A stretch of 64,000 nt of DNA from Hyphomonas sp. Mor2 (lineage in GTDB: Bacteria > Pseudomonadota > Alphaproteobacteria > Caulobacterales > Hyphomonadaceae), in the NCBI RefSeq assembly GCF_001854405.1, contig NZ_CP017718.1, positions 2,418,001-2,482,000 of the forward strand, in the 5' to 3' direction. Numbering within the stretch: the stretch's first letter is position 1; each line of letters opens with the position of its first letter. The notes under the pieces are model-generated. The model worked only from the letters and a program-made list of their open reading frames with translations, made no database searches and was not told the DNA's origin. Positions 1 through 9,215 of this stretch are shown piece after piece. The position numbers and the translations under genes are program-made.

Positions 1-1
1 A

Positions 2-1402
2 TTTGTGTCCATGGCGGAAGCCTTCATTGGTGACGCAGCGCCCTTTGCGCCAACCACAAGACCCATGGCGGCGCCGACGGCATCTACCGCGCAAGTCGCG
101 CCCATCATCCGAGGGGCCTGTTCGACCGATCTGGGCTATGGGCGCCACCATAACATCGTCACGACGTTCAGAACGTCCCAAGCCATTCGGACATTTGTCG
201 ATGGCGAGCATGTCGCGTCCTATGGCACGCGGGGCGTCGTCACGCCCGATCATGTCATCCGCACCAAGCGTCAGCCACTTGTCACGCCTGCGCCTTTGGC
301 CAGCGATTTACCCGCCTTCCAGGCAGACGTGACGGCGCTGGCCGCGCAATACCGCACAGACTACCAGGCCTATTTCGACCGCAATAATGACCGCGTCGGC
401 GGCGATAAACGCATGCTCGACCCGTCCCCCCGCGTGGTTCTGGTCCCAGGTCTCGGGCTGTTCGGGGTCGGCACATCCAAGAAAGCTGCGAACATTGCCG
501 CTGATCTGGCAGAAATAACCATCGACACCGTGTCCCTGGCCGAACGCGTCGGAACCTTTGAAGCCCTGCCGGAAACCGATCTGTTCGACATGGAATACTG
601 GTCGCTTGAACAAGCCAAGCTGGGTAAAGGCGTGGCCAAACCCCTGGCCGGGCAGGTCGCCATCGTGACGGGCGGCGGCGGGGCTATTGGCGCAGCGACG
701 GCAAAGCTCTTTGCCCAAAACGGCGCGGAAATCGCCGTCCTCGATATTGATGCTGACGCTGCAAACACCGTCGCGCGCGAGATAGGCGGTCACGCCCTGG
801 CCCTGGCCTGCGATGTGACCGACCGTCAGGCCATCGACGCGGCCTTCGCACAGGTCTGTGAAACATTTGGCGGCGTCGACATCCTTGTCTCCAATGCGGG
901 CGCGGCGTGGCAAGGCGAGATCGGAGCGCTCGATGACGCGGTTCTGCGCAAGAGTTTTGAACTCAACTTCTTTGCCCACCAAAATCTCGCCCAGGCCGCG
1001 GTCAAGATTATGCAGAACCAGAAAACCGGCGGCGCGCTCCTTTTCAATGCTTCCAAACAAGCCATCAATCCTGGCGCGAATTTGGGCGCTTACGGCTTGC
1101 CCAAGGCGGCGACTCTGTTCTTGTCGCGCCAATACGCGCTTGAATATGGCAAGCACGGTATTCGCGCGAATGCCGTCAATGCAGACCGCATCAGGAGCGG
1201 GCTGCTAACCGAAGACATGATCGAAAAGCGCGCCAAGGCGCGTGGCCTGTCAGAAGGGGAATATCTCGCGGGGAACCTGCTGGGGCAGGAAGTTCGCGCA
1301 GGCGATGTAGCCCAGGCGTTTCTGCATCACGCGCTATCGCCGCGCACAACCGGAGACGTCACAACCGTGGATGGCGGGAATATTGCCGCGGCTCTGCGCT
1401 AG
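2..1402 (+). CDS. Bifunctional class II aldolase / short-chain dehydrogenase, C-terminal part (partial at window edge)
   Basis: The reading frame is open to the window edge, so the true start lies upstream; a GTG at 5 is probably not the start. The first ~200 visible residues match the end of a class II (RhaD-type) aldolase. The rest is a complete Rossmann SDR domain with the nucleotide motif VTGGGGAIG, the NAG motif (SNAGAA), the catalytic serine region (FNASKQ) and the YGLPK active site. In this family the aldolase half cleaves a ketose phosphate or deoxysugar and the SDR half oxidises a lactaldehyde-like product. Full-length members are roughly 650-700 residues, so about a third is missing. 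The exact sugar substrate cannot be told from this fragment. No operon partner is visible downstream. Confidence 0.85.
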   Translation, partial: FVSMAEAFIGDAAPFAPTTRPMAAPTASTAQVAPIIRGACSTDLGYGRHHNIVTTFRTSQAIRTFVDGEHVASYGTRGVVTPDHVIRTKRQPLVTPAPLASDLPAFQADVTALAAQYRTDYQAYFDRNNDRVGGDKRMLDPSPRVVLVPGLGLFGVGTSKKAANIAADLAEITIDTVSLAERVGTFEALPETDLFDMEYWSLEQAKLGKGVAKPLAGQVAIVTGGGGAIGAATAKLFAQNGAEIAVLDIDADAANTVAREIGGHALALACDVTDRQAIDAAFAQVCETFGGVDILVSNAGAAWQGEIGALDDAVLRKSFELNFFAHQNLAQAAVKIMQNQKTGGALLFNASKQAINPGANLGAYGLPKAATLFLSRQYALEYGKHGIRANAVNADRIRSGLLTEDMIEKRAKARGLSEGEYLAGNLLGQEVRAGDVAQAFLHHALSPRTTGDVTTVDGGNIAAALR

Positions 1403-1510
1403 CAGGCGCAGGGCGCAGTGGTACTGGTTGCCAATCGACACCCACATTGCCAAGATCGAAAAGGACGCTGCAAGCCCTCACCAAATGAGGCTCAGCTGTT
1501 CATTTAGGGC

Positions 1511-1636
1511 TCAGCCCTGCTTTGCTTTAAAGCGGGGATCAGTCTTGTTGATGACATAAGTCCGGCCACGACGGCGAACGACCTTGCAGTCACGGTGGCG
1601 CGACTTGAGTGCTTTGATCGAGGATTTCACTTTCAT
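1511..1636 (-). CDS. rpmJ: 50S ribosomal protein L36 (bL36)
   Basis: A 41-residue basic protein starting [17 protein letters not shown] and ending in [11 protein letters not shown], typical of the alphaproteobacterial bL36 of the large ribosomal subunit. This is the C-minus type: the classical four-residue zinc site is reduced to one cysteine, as in many paralogues. A longer reading frame runs 25 codons upstream, but that extension is not ribosomal in character, so the ATG at 1636 was chosen. It is a single-gene unit, divergent from the lytic transglycosylase, with their promoters in the ~110 bp between them. Confidence 0.95.
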   Translation of the reverse strand: MKVKSSIKALKSRHRDCKVVRRRGRTYVINKTDPRFKAKQG

Positions 1637-1745
1637 GGCTTTGGCCCAAACGTTAGAACAGTTTTTACGAAAGCGCGGGACATACACAGGTGACCTGATG
1701 GAGTCAATCACGGCTTACAGGCAGTGGCGCAAAGGGGTGCGCAAG

Positions 1746-3077
1746 ATGAGCGAATTTGTCTGGAAAAGACCACTTTACGGTGTGGTTGCCAGTGCGGCCT
1801 TGATGACGGCCTGCGCCGCCTCTCCGCAGACAGCCCCCCCAGATGTCAGCCCGGTTCAGCCCGTCAATGGCGGAAGCACAGGGAATACGCCCGTCTCACT
1901 CGCCCCATTTGATGCGTCCGGACATACGGATATGGACAGCTGGCGCCAGGACTTTGCGGCGCGCGCTGTGGCGGCCGGACGCGATCCGGCGGTTGTCCAT
2001 GCGACTCTGGCGGAGATTCGCCCCTTGGACCTGTATCTGGGCGACACGGCCGAGGTCGCCAAGACAGATGTCGCCAGCCAGGCCGAGTTCGCCAAACCGA
2101 TCTGGGAGTATGTCGGTTCGGCAGTGACCAGCGATCGCAAGACCCGCGGCGCAGCGCGCCTCACCGAGCTGACGGCGACCTTCGATCAGATCGAAGCGGC
2201 CTATGGCGTCGATCGTGAGGCCCTGACCGCGATCTGGGCGATGGAGACCAATCTCGGCTCCTATATTGGCAGTTTCGACGCCGCGAACACGCTGGCTAAC
2301 ATGGCCGTGGAAGGTCGCCGGCAGGCCTTTGCTGAAAGCGAATTGCTGGCCCTGATGAAAATGCAGGAAAACGGTTTCGTCACGCGGGACCAGCTGACCT
2401 CTGGCTGGGCCGGGGCGATGGGGCAGACGCAATTCATGCCGTCCACCTTCCTGACCTATGCCGTCGATTTTGATGGCGATGGGCAGAAAGACCTGTGGAA
2501 CAGCGCCGCCGATGCGCTGGCCTCTGCGGCCAATTATCTGCGCGCCTCCGGGTATCAGAAAGATGTCCCCTGGGGCGTTGAAGTCCTGGCGCCGAGCGGG
2601 TTTGACTGGTCACTGGCCGATGGCGAAGATCGCCGCTTGTCGACCTGGATGAGCTATGGTCTGTCGCCGATGGCGGGCGGTCCTTTCGGGGCCCCGGATA
2701 CCGCCTATGCCGAACTATGGCTGCCGACGGGCGCAACCGGCCCGAAATACTTGCTGTTCAAGAATTTCAACGTCTTCAAGACCTATAATCGCTCGGATAG
2801 CTATGCATTTTCAGTGGGGCTTTTGACCGATGGCGTTGCTGGGAAGCATGGCCCCGTCGCGATCTGGCCGACCGAGCTCGAATTGCTGACCCGCCGGGAC
2901 ATTATGGTCCTGCAGGACAATCTCAATCGACTTGGATTTGATGCCGGGCCGGTGGACGGGATTGCCGGACGCGGCACCAAAGGGGCATTGCGGCGATTCC
3001 AGAAGGCCAATGCCATCATTCCCGCGGATGGTTATCCGACGACAGTGGCCCTCGAACAGGTGATGGCGGCCTATTAG
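1746..3077 (+). CDS. Lytic murein transglycosylase (MltB/SLT_2 family) with C-terminal peptidoglycan-binding domain
   Basis: Predicted lipoprotein of 443 residues. The ATG at 1746 is preceded by AAAGGGG, and the N-terminus has a hydrophobic stretch ending in a lipobox-like LMTAC (Cys23). The central SLT_2 domain carries the catalytic glutamate in AMETNLG (Glu167) and the family signature GAMGQTQFMPSTF. The last ~60 residues form a PG_binding_1 domain (LQDNLNRLGF, DGIAGRGTKGALRRFQ). The enzyme cleaves the MurNAc-GlcNAc bond in peptidoglycan with anhydro-muropeptide formation, acting in the periplasm on a lipid anchor. Its stop overlaps that of the convergent MFS gene by 4 bp. Upstream in-frame starts exist but would bury the signal sequence. 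Confidence 0.92.
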   Translation: MSEFVWKRPLYGVVASAALMTACAASPQTAPPDVSPVQPVNGGSTGNTPVSLAPFDASGHTDMDSWRQDFAARAVAAGRDPAVVHATLAEIRPLDLYLGDTAEVAKTDVASQAEFAKPIWEYVGSAVTSDRKTRGAARLTELTATFDQIEAAYGVDREALTAIWAMETNLGSYIGSFDAANTLANMAVEGRRQAFAESELLALMKMQENGFVTRDQLTSGWAGAMGQTQFMPSTFLTYAVDFDGDGQKDLWNSAADALASAANYLRASGYQKDVPWGVEVLAPSGFDWSLADGEDRRLSTWMSYGLSPMAGGPFGAPDTAYAELWLPTGATGPKYLLFKNFNVFKTYNRSDSYAFSVGLLTDGVAGKHGPVAIWPTELELLTRRDIMVLQDNLNRLGFDAGPVDGIAGRGTKGALRRFQKANAIIPADGYPTTVALEQVMAAY

Positions 3078-4354
3078 GCCTCGTCTTCCGCCTCACCGAC
3101 GCCGGGCTCGATCGCTTTCCAGGCGAACAGCGCCATGCCGATCAACAATCCGACGCAGATCCAGAAGGGCAGCGAAGGGTCTACGAATTCGTACAGGAAC
3201 AGGCCGAACAGCGGCGTGATGATATAGCCCATGCCGTTGGCCGAGATCACCAGTCCGGCGACATTGCCCTGCAATTGCGGCGAGACCGCCAGTGACGCGC
3301 CACTGGAAAAGCCCGGTCGTGTCAGGCCTTGCCCGATCCCGAGGAAGAACTGGGCGAGGATCAGCGTCGCGAAATCCTGGGCCGGGATCAGGATCAAGGC
3401 GCCGATCAGAAGCGGAAAACAGCCCGTGATCATCAGCGTCTTGTTCTTCAACTTGAACATCGGGATGAGAACCAGCTGCGCCGCCATGACGGCCATCGCC
3501 CCGACCATGAACGCGGGGCCAGTATAGATCGCCGCGCGTTCCGGTTGATCGGGCGGAATACCAAGCTTGTCGATCACGGCGAAGACGAACACCTGGGTCA
3601 GAATGCCCGTGACCAGCGACAGGGTCACGGCATAGGTCAGGAATGGCAACACGTTCCGCGAGCGCCACAGGCCGATCGATCCTGGAATGACCTCCACAGT
3701 AGCGGCATCTTGCACCGGGGCGCGATTTTCCGGCAGGAAGTTCCACAGCGTGATCGACATGGCACCCGCCAGGATACAGGTGATCAACATCGGACTGAGA
3801 ATGCCGAAATTGGCGACAAGAACCGCCGCAAAGGCGGGGCCGACAATCGTGCCAAAACTGAAACCAGAAGTGACGAACGCGATTTCGCTTTGTCGCTCTG
3901 ATGGCGCGGTTCGGTCTGCCACATAGGCCTGCGCCGAGGGACTCGATCCTGATCCGATCAGGCCAAACACGGACCGGGACAGCGCGAGGCAGGCAAAAAT
4001 CGCAAATGGCGCCGTAATGAACTCCGACACCGCCGCCCAGGAGGATAGCAGGAGCAGGAACATGGAGAGCGAGTATCCGGCCAGACCGAACGAGGCGATG
4101 CGGCGACGACCGTAGCGATTCGAGCGCTTGCCCCAGAAGGGCGACGACAAGGACCAGCACAGAGCTGACAATGAAAAGATCGCCCCCGCCATCCAGTCCG
4201 GCAGGGCCAGGGTGCGGGTCAGCGGCGGGATCACGGCTGCGATCAACATTGTATTGCCGGCCCCAATCGCCATCAGCGAGAAGAACAGAATGAAAAAAGC
4301 CCCACGCCGATTTGGCTGAGGCGTCTGTTCTGTTGTGCTGGGTGAGTCGCTCAT
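3074..4354 (-). CDS. MFS transporter, drug-resistance (TetA-like) type
   Basis: A 426-residue polytopic inner-membrane protein with about 12 hydrophobic segments. It shows the MFS loop 2-3 motif (GKRSNRYGRRR) and a second half-related repeat after a central polar loop near residues 205-225 (ENRAPVQDAATVEV). The layout suits the DHA1/TetA-like group of proton-driven exporters of small molecules; the substrate cannot be inferred. No regulator lies next to it. It faces away from motA, so a divergent promoter region is expected in the 140 bp upstream of 4354, and it ends tail-to-tail with the transglycosylase, sharing TTAG. Confidence 0.85.
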   Translation of the reverse strand: MSDSPSTTEQTPQPNRRGAFFILFFSLMAIGAGNTMLIAAVIPPLTRTLALPDWMAGAIFSLSALCWSLSSPFWGKRSNRYGRRRIASFGLAGYSLSMFLLLLSSWAAVSEFITAPFAIFACLALSRSVFGLIGSGSSPSAQAYVADRTAPSERQSEIAFVTSGFSFGTIVGPAFAAVLVANFGILSPMLITCILAGAMSITLWNFLPENRAPVQDAATVEVIPGSIGLWRSRNVLPFLTYAVTLSLVTGILTQVFVFAVIDKLGIPPDQPERAAIYTGPAFMVGAMAVMAAQLVLIPMFKLKNKTLMITGCFPLLIGALILIPAQDFATLILAQFFLGIGQGLTRPGFSSGASLAVSPQLQGNVAGLVISANGMGYIITPLFGLFLYEFVDPSLPFWICVGLLIGMALFAWKAIEPGVGEAEDEA

Positions 4355-4497
4355 GCGCCCTGTTTGATCTCATCGGTGACAAAATCAAGACCGTGCCCAC
4401 CCTCCCCTCGCGGATATCTGCGTGAGGGCGCGGCGAAACGGGATTGAAAGGAAATCGCGCCTAAATGGGGCCTTCGGAAAGAGGACGAACGCCCGAT

Positions 4498-5376
4498 ATG
4501 GTCCAACTGCTCGGCTTCATCATTGTTTTGTTTATCATTTCTGGCGCCCTGCTGGTCAGTGGCGGGCCAGCGGTGATGGCGGCCCTGCCGTTCGAATTGG
4601 CCCTGATCGGCGGCGCGGCGTTCGGCACCTTGCTGATCGGAAACTCGACCTCGGTCGCGCTCTCCGCCATGCGCGGGTTCGGGCAGGCGCTGCGCGGCGC
4701 CAAGTGGACGAAAGAGGATTATGCCGGGCTGCTGACCCTGATGCATGAAATGCTTCGCCGGGCTCGCCGAGGCGGCATCGTCGCGATCGAACAGGACATT
4801 GAATCGCCCGAGACATCCGACTTGTTCCAGTCGCAGCCGCGTCTGCTGGCCGATCCGCATGCCGCGCCGCTGATTTGCGACAGTTTTCGTCTGATCGCGC
4901 TCGATCCCGCCATGCGCACGCAAACCGCGACCTACTTGCAGGATCGGGTGGGCGAAATCGTCGATGAGCGCCAACGCGGCGTGACCGCCCTTCAGACTCT
5001 GGCGGATGCGCTGCCCGCGCTCGGAATCGTCGCAGCTGTGCTCGGCATCATCAAGACCATGGCCATGATTGACCAATCGACCGCGGTGCTGGGCGAAATG
5101 ATCGCTGCAGCCCTGCTCGGCACCTTCCTCGGCGTATTTCTCGCCTATGGCGTGGTTGGCCCGATCGCCAGTCGTTTTGGTCAGATTGTTGAGGAAGAAG
5201 CGATCTATCTCGACACGATTGCCCGGATCATCACCGCATACACGCAGGAAATCGCACCGCGTACGGCCGTGGAAATGGCCCGCGCCGCCTTGCCGGTTCA
5301 GATCCGCCCGGACATGTCCCTGATCGACGAGAAGCTCAATGTCGTCCGCATCAGTGCCGCGCGAAGAGCCGCCTAA
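4498..5376 (+). CDS. motA: Flagellar motor stator protein MotA
   Basis: A 292-residue MotA homologue with four membrane segments: two at the N-terminus (LLGFIIVLFIISGALL and LALIGGAAFGTLLIG) and two after the cytoplasmic loop (LGIVAAVLGIIKTMAMI and AALLGTFLGVFLAYGVVGP). Together with MotB it forms the ion-conducting stator that drives flagellar rotation. An ATG 33 bp upstream (4465) is in frame, but the family normally begins about 20 residues before the first SGG, so 4498 is preferred. No motB is adjacent; motA and motB are unlinked in several Caulobacterales. It is the only motility gene in the window. Confidence 0.92.
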   Translation: MVQLLGFIIVLFIISGALLVSGGPAVMAALPFELALIGGAAFGTLLIGNSTSVALSAMRGFGQALRGAKWTKEDYAGLLTLMHEMLRRARRGGIVAIEQDIESPETSDLFQSQPRLLADPHAAPLICDSFRLIALDPAMRTQTATYLQDRVGEIVDERQRGVTALQTLADALPALGIVAAVLGIIKTMAMIDQSTAVLGEMIAAALLGTFLGVFLAYGVVGPIASRFGQIVEEEAIYLDTIARIITAYTQEIAPRTAVEMARAALPVQIRPDMSLIDEKLNVVRISAARRAA

Positions 5377-5491
5377 ACCCTAAGCTTTTGCTACAGATTC
5401 GCCCCAAAATTTGGCCGGTCAGATTAAACGGATAGCAAAGAGCCTTCGCGATAATGCTCGCCACGAATGGTAATTCCGTCAGGAGCCGAGC

Positions 5492-5905
5492 ATGAACGAG
5501 CTGGTGCAACCGAACGAGATGACTTTCACGCGAAAGTACTGGGCCAAAGGCTTGCCCGGTCAACTCGCCATGGGTCTGTGCGGCATTATTGCCATCCTGG
5601 TCGCGCTGAAGACGCTGACCTATGAGCCCGGCATCGAGGCCTCATTCCCCTACCAGGACCATTTTTTCAGGGTCCTGTCCTTTGCCGCACTGACGGTCTG
5701 GACGACGTTTGCGATCGGCATTCGCCGGCGCGGTCCGGCCGCGATGATCACGCTGGGCTTTGCGATTTTCGTCGAACTGATCCTCGCACCAATGCGTCAG
5801 GAACAATCCACGACCCTGGTTTCCACCAATTTCGGAATCGTCCTCGCCTATTGTGGGATGCAGCTCTATTGGCTCGATCTGGTCAAGCAGCGCTTGCGCA
5901 AGTAA
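5492..5905 (+). CDS. Small integral membrane protein of unknown function
   Basis: A 137-residue protein not assigned to a family. It starts at an ATG with AGGAG seven bases upstream. Three or four hydrophobic segments are visible (LAMGLCGIIAILVAL, FFRVLSFAALTVWTTFAI, AAMITLGFAIFVELIL, and a weaker one near VSTNFGIVLAYCGMQLYWL), with basic residues at both ends, suggesting a compact inner-membrane protein. It lies in the same direction as the preceding motA and the following unknown gene, but gaps of ~115 and 80 bp leave co-transcription uncertain. No catalytic motif was seen. Confidence 0.7.
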   Translation: MNELVQPNEMTFTRKYWAKGLPGQLAMGLCGIIAILVALKTLTYEPGIEASFPYQDHFFRVLSFAALTVWTTFAIGIRRRGPAAMITLGFAIFVELILAPMRQEQSTTLVSTNFGIVLAYCGMQLYWLDLVKQRLRK

Positions 5906-5985
5906 GTGCAGACAAAACGATCTAAACACTAGCATTCGTTACAATCGCCCCCTACTCTTAGCACAGTTCAACGGGGAGATTGGGC

Positions 5986-6510
5986 TTGTCTCGATTCGAA
6001 GATTTGATCGCGACGGTCGCGCATTATCAGCAGCTGGCCGGTGAAAATTACACGCGCGTTCGCACCCTTGCAGAAGAGCTTCGCGCCGGTCTGTGTGCGC
6101 ATATTGGCGCTTTGGACGGTGTCTGCGTCCGCCTGGTGCCGCCGGCCGGACCCTTTGAAGCCAAGGATTATGGTGACGAGGCCTTTTCGGTCCCGCCCTC
6201 CGGCTTTCGCCCGCTCGGGGCGATCCTGTTCGGCCTGGCCATTCGCGTGTCGATCGGCACAGACTGGATGCGGGTGACGATGGAATGCCAGAAGATTGGC
6301 GACGATTTCGTCGCCCGGATCGTCGGTGGCGAAGAATATCGCTTGTCGATCCCGCTCAAGGACAATGATCCCGAGCCGTTCTACGATCACATTTACGAAC
6401 ATGTGCTGGACTGGTTCAAAACCCAGATCGAACGCTATGAAGCGGGCGACTATGGCACGCGCGAGATCGGCTTCGATCTCTCACGCAGCGAAGAAGAGGC
6501 CCTGGCCTGA
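5986..6510 (+). CDS. Conserved-looking soluble protein of unknown function
   Basis: About 174 residues, no signal peptide or membrane segment, acidic at the C-terminus (SRSEEEALA). The favoured start is TTG at 5986, six to seven bases after GGGGAG; another TTG lies at 5980. A mixed alpha/beta composition, with an N-terminal helix-rich part (residues 1-40) and a later strand-rich part (VRLVPPAGPF, LGLAIRVSIGTDWMRV), suggests a single cytoplasmic domain. It ends 23 bp before the antiporter gene and may be co-transcribed with it. No family was recognised and no function is proposed. Confidence 0.65.
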   Translation: MSRFEDLIATVAHYQQLAGENYTRVRTLAEELRAGLCAHIGALDGVCVRLVPPAGPFEAKDYGDEAFSVPPSGFRPLGAILFGLAIRVSIGTDWMRVTMECQKIGDDFVARIVGGEEYRLSIPLKDNDPEPFYDHIYEHVLDWFKTQIERYEAGDYGTREIGFDLSRSEEEALA

Positions 6511-6533
6511 TCGGGCCGGAACGAGGCGGGTAA

Positions 6534-8432
6534 GTGGATATTGGAATTCTCCTCGCAGGCGCCGCCGGCAGCGATGTGATCTTTGCCTGCGCGATGATCG
6601 GTTCGCTCGGACTCGGCGCGCAGTGGCTGGCCTGGCGTCTGCAAGCGCCAGCGATTGTGCTGATGTCCCTGGCAGGCCTCGCCGTCGGCCCGCTCTGGTC
6701 GGTGATTTTCGGGGAGCCCCTGCTCAGTCCGCAAGCGACGTTCGGAGATGTGTTCCGCCCGATCGTCTCGCTCGCGGTCGCGGTGATCCTGTTTGAAGGC
6801 GGGCTGGTCCTGAAATTCGAGAACCTGCGTGAAGCGGGCGCTGCCGTGCGGCGCATGATCTTTATTGGCGGGCCCCTCGCCTGGATCATGGGCACGATCG
6901 CCGCTTATTATGCGGCCGGTCTCGACTGGGCGAGCGCTGTTGTCTTTGCCGGCGTCATGGTGGTGACCGGACCGACCGTGATCATGCCACTGATGCGCCA
7001 ATCCAAGCTGGGCGGCCGCCCGGCGCAATTCCTCAAATGGGAAGGCATCGTCAACGACCCGATCGGCGCACTGTTTGCCGTTGCCTCTTTCGAAATCATC
7101 CGGGTCGCTTCGCAAGGTGAGAGCATTATTGGGGCCGGCATCTGGATCATTGCCGCGGCGGCGTTGGGCACAATGCTCGGGGTTGCGTTCGGATGGGCCA
7201 TGTCAAAAGCCTTCCGGGAAGGCTGGACGCCTGAATACCTCAAGGCGCCGCTGATTCTGGCGTCGATCATCCTGTGTTATGCGCTGGCCGAACTGATCGA
7301 AAAAGAGATCGGGCTGGTTGCTGTAACGGCCTATGGCATGACCCTGGCCAATTCCAAACTGGCGGGCCTGACCGAGCTGCAAAAGTTCAAGGAAGACATT
7401 GCCGTCCTTCTGGTCTCCGGCGTGTTCGTGATGCTGACCGCGGATCTGACGCCGGCAATTATCAGCCAGGCGATCAACTGGAACACGCTGGCTTTCCTGA
7501 TGTGCATGCTGTTCATCGTCCGGCCGCTCTCGGTGTGGATCTCGACCTATGGGACGCTGAATCGCAAGGAAGCCATCCTGCTCGGCTGGATCGCGCCGCG
7601 CGGGATCGTCGCGGTGGCGGTGTCCGGCCTGTTCGGCTCGCTGCTGGTCGACCTCTCACGGGAAGGCCGGTTCTTCTTTGAAGGCGCTGACCAGATCACG
7701 CCGCTCGCCTTTGCCATGGTGTTCACGACTGTTGTCCTGCATGGCTTCACCATCGGCCCCCTCTCGCGCGGGCTCGGCCTGGCGCGCAAAGAAAAGCCGG
7801 GCGTATTGATGGTCGGGGCGAATGCCTGGAGCGTGCAATTTGCCACCGCGCTCGAAAAGAGCGGCATCGATGTGATTGTCGCCGACAGCAATTACCGCCG
7901 GCTCAAATCGTCTCGCGATGCGGGGCTGGAAATCTTCATGGGAGAGGTGCTGTCCGAGGATGCAGAGATCAAGCTGGATCATGCGCGATTCTCCACCGTG
8001 ATCGCCCTGTCGACCAATGATTCCTACAATGCTCTGGTCTGCAGCCATTTTGCACCGGAAGTGGGCCGCCACATGGTCTACCAGCTCTCGATCAGCGACG
8101 ATGAAGAAGAGAATGATGAGCGCGTGGTCAGCTCGAATGCGCGTGGCCGCACCCTGATCCGGCGCGGACGGACCTATGACAGCCTGATCCGAGACCAGTA
8201 TCGGGGTTGGGAATTTGCTCGCACGCCGCTGACCGACAAGTACTCGCTAGAGCAATTCAGGCAGGACCGTCCAAAAGCCGATATCGTCGCTGAGCTCCGC
8301 GCCGACGGCACTCTGGTTCTGCTCGGCCCAAACCGCGAAGCCCGCGGCGGAGATGGCACGATCCTGATCAGTTTCTCACCTGCACTGAAGGACGAGAATC
8401 CGACAGAGGCGCTCGCCCCGCATCCGGCCTAG
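6534..8432 (+). CDS. Cation:proton antiporter (CPA1/NhaP-type) with C-terminal RCK/TrkA-N domain
   Basis: A 632-residue protein. The first ~410 residues form a Na+/H+ exchanger domain of ~12 membrane segments, with the core motif region GPTVIMPLMRQ and the unwound-helix region near VNDPIGALFAV. From about residue 420 a Rossmann-like TrkA-N domain follows (VLMVGANAWSVQFATAL, then VIVADSN), which in related exporters binds nucleotide and gates transport. Likely role: sodium or potassium export coupled to proton uptake at the inner membrane, useful to a marine bacterium. The start is GTG at 6534 after GAGGCGGG. It overlaps the convergent peptidase gene by 4 bp at a shared CTAG. Confidence 0.88.
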   Translation: MDIGILLAGAAGSDVIFACAMIGSLGLGAQWLAWRLQAPAIVLMSLAGLAVGPLWSVIFGEPLLSPQATFGDVFRPIVSLAVAVILFEGGLVLKFENLREAGAAVRRMIFIGGPLAWIMGTIAAYYAAGLDWASAVVFAGVMVVTGPTVIMPLMRQSKLGGRPAQFLKWEGIVNDPIGALFAVASFEIIRVASQGESIIGAGIWIIAAAALGTMLGVAFGWAMSKAFREGWTPEYLKAPLILASIILCYALAELIEKEIGLVAVTAYGMTLANSKLAGLTELQKFKEDIAVLLVSGVFVMLTADLTPAIISQAINWNTLAFLMCMLFIVRPLSVWISTYGTLNRKEAILLGWIAPRGIVAVAVSGLFGSLLVDLSREGRFFFEGADQITPLAFAMVFTTVVLHGFTIGPLSRGLGLARKEKPGVLMVGANAWSVQFATALEKSGIDVIVADSNYRRLKSSRDAGLEIFMGEVLSEDAEIKLDHARFSTVIALSTNDSYNALVCSHFAPEVGRHMVYQLSISDDEEENDERVVSSNARGRTLIRRGRTYDSLIRDQYRGWEFARTPLTDKYSLEQFRQDRPKADIVAELRADGTLVLLGPNREARGGDGTILISFSPALKDENPTEALAPHPA

Positions 8433-9151
8433 GCCGCGCGGACCGCATGCAAATCGCGGCCATGCTTGCGCAGCCAGGCGCGCTCTTTCTTCCAGGACGG
8501 ACGGCAGATCTCGACATGCGCCCAGAAGGCAGGACTGTGATTCATCTCAAGCAAATGCGCACATTCATGCGCGGCGACATAGTCCAGCACGTCCGGCGGG
8601 GCCATGATCAGGCGCCAGGAAAAGGCGAGCCGCCCATCGGACGTACAGGACCCCCAACGTGAACGCGTATCCTTGACCGTCACACGCCTCGCTTCAACGC
8701 CGAGCGTCTCACAATACCGAATCACTGCCGCGCTGAGATCCTCTTTGGCTGTCTTTTTCAGAAATCTTTCCACCCGGCGACCCGTCGTATCTGACAGGCC
8801 GGGGACGGACAGAATTTGTGGGTCGCCGTCGACCAGCCTGGCCAACCTTCCGGACCCCTCCAGAGAGATACGGCAGTCTGCTCCGCGCAGCTTGAAAACA
8901 GCCCCGTCCTGGAGGAGGACATGGTCTGGAAGCGCCTGTAAATGCTCGGCAATCCAGTCCAAACGGTCGCGCGCAAATTCGGCCGCCTCGCCAATCTTCC
9001 GTTTGCTGGGTGCGACCGCAACGGCCTCACGATTTCGCTCGTCCAGACGCAGGATCAACCGCCGCGCTTTTGGGTTCACTTCGAGGCGAACATGAACAGT
9101 CTGGCCACATTTTGTAACCAACGCCATCTTGTCGCCTTTATCGATAATCAT
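8429..9151 (-). CDS. SprT/YgjP-like zinc metallopeptidase (DUF45)
   Basis: About 240 residues with the YgjP/DUF45 layout: an N-terminal beta-rich part (HVRLEVNPKARRLILRL), a central region ending in TRSRWGSCTSDGRLAFSWRL, and the zinc site HECAHLLEMNHS (HExxH) followed by a short helical tail. Members resemble the proteolytic domain of SprT and archaemetzincin-like proteases, and several are UTP-pyrophosphatase-associated; the physiological substrate is generally unknown. Two starts have plausible ribosome sites: ATG 9151 (GAGG, 8 bases) and ATG 9127 (AAAGG). The longer one is given. It is divergent from the lipoprotein gene at 9216 and convergent with the antiporter. Confidence 0.85.
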   Translation of the reverse strand: MIIDKGDKMALVTKCGQTVHVRLEVNPKARRLILRLDERNREAVAVAPSKRKIGEAAEFARDRLDWIAEHLQALPDHVLLQDGAVFKLRGADCRISLEGSGRLARLVDGDPQILSVPGLSDTTGRRVERFLKKTAKEDLSAAVIRYCETLGVEARRVTVKDTRSRWGSCTSDGRLAFSWRLIMAPPDVLDYVAAHECAHLLEMNHSPAFWAHVEICRPSWKKERAWLRKHGRDLHAVRAA

Positions 9152-9215
9152 TAAATACGCCTCGACAGAAATGTGCGATATGTCTAATGGAAACCGCCTA
9201 ATTGGGGAATCGACT

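Noticed and set aside
308..1156. Long reading frame on the minus strand inside the aldolase/dehydrogenase gene
   Set aside because: It is antisense to a gene with clear SDR motifs and has the arginine/glycine-rich composition of a high-GC shadow frame, with no recognisable domain.
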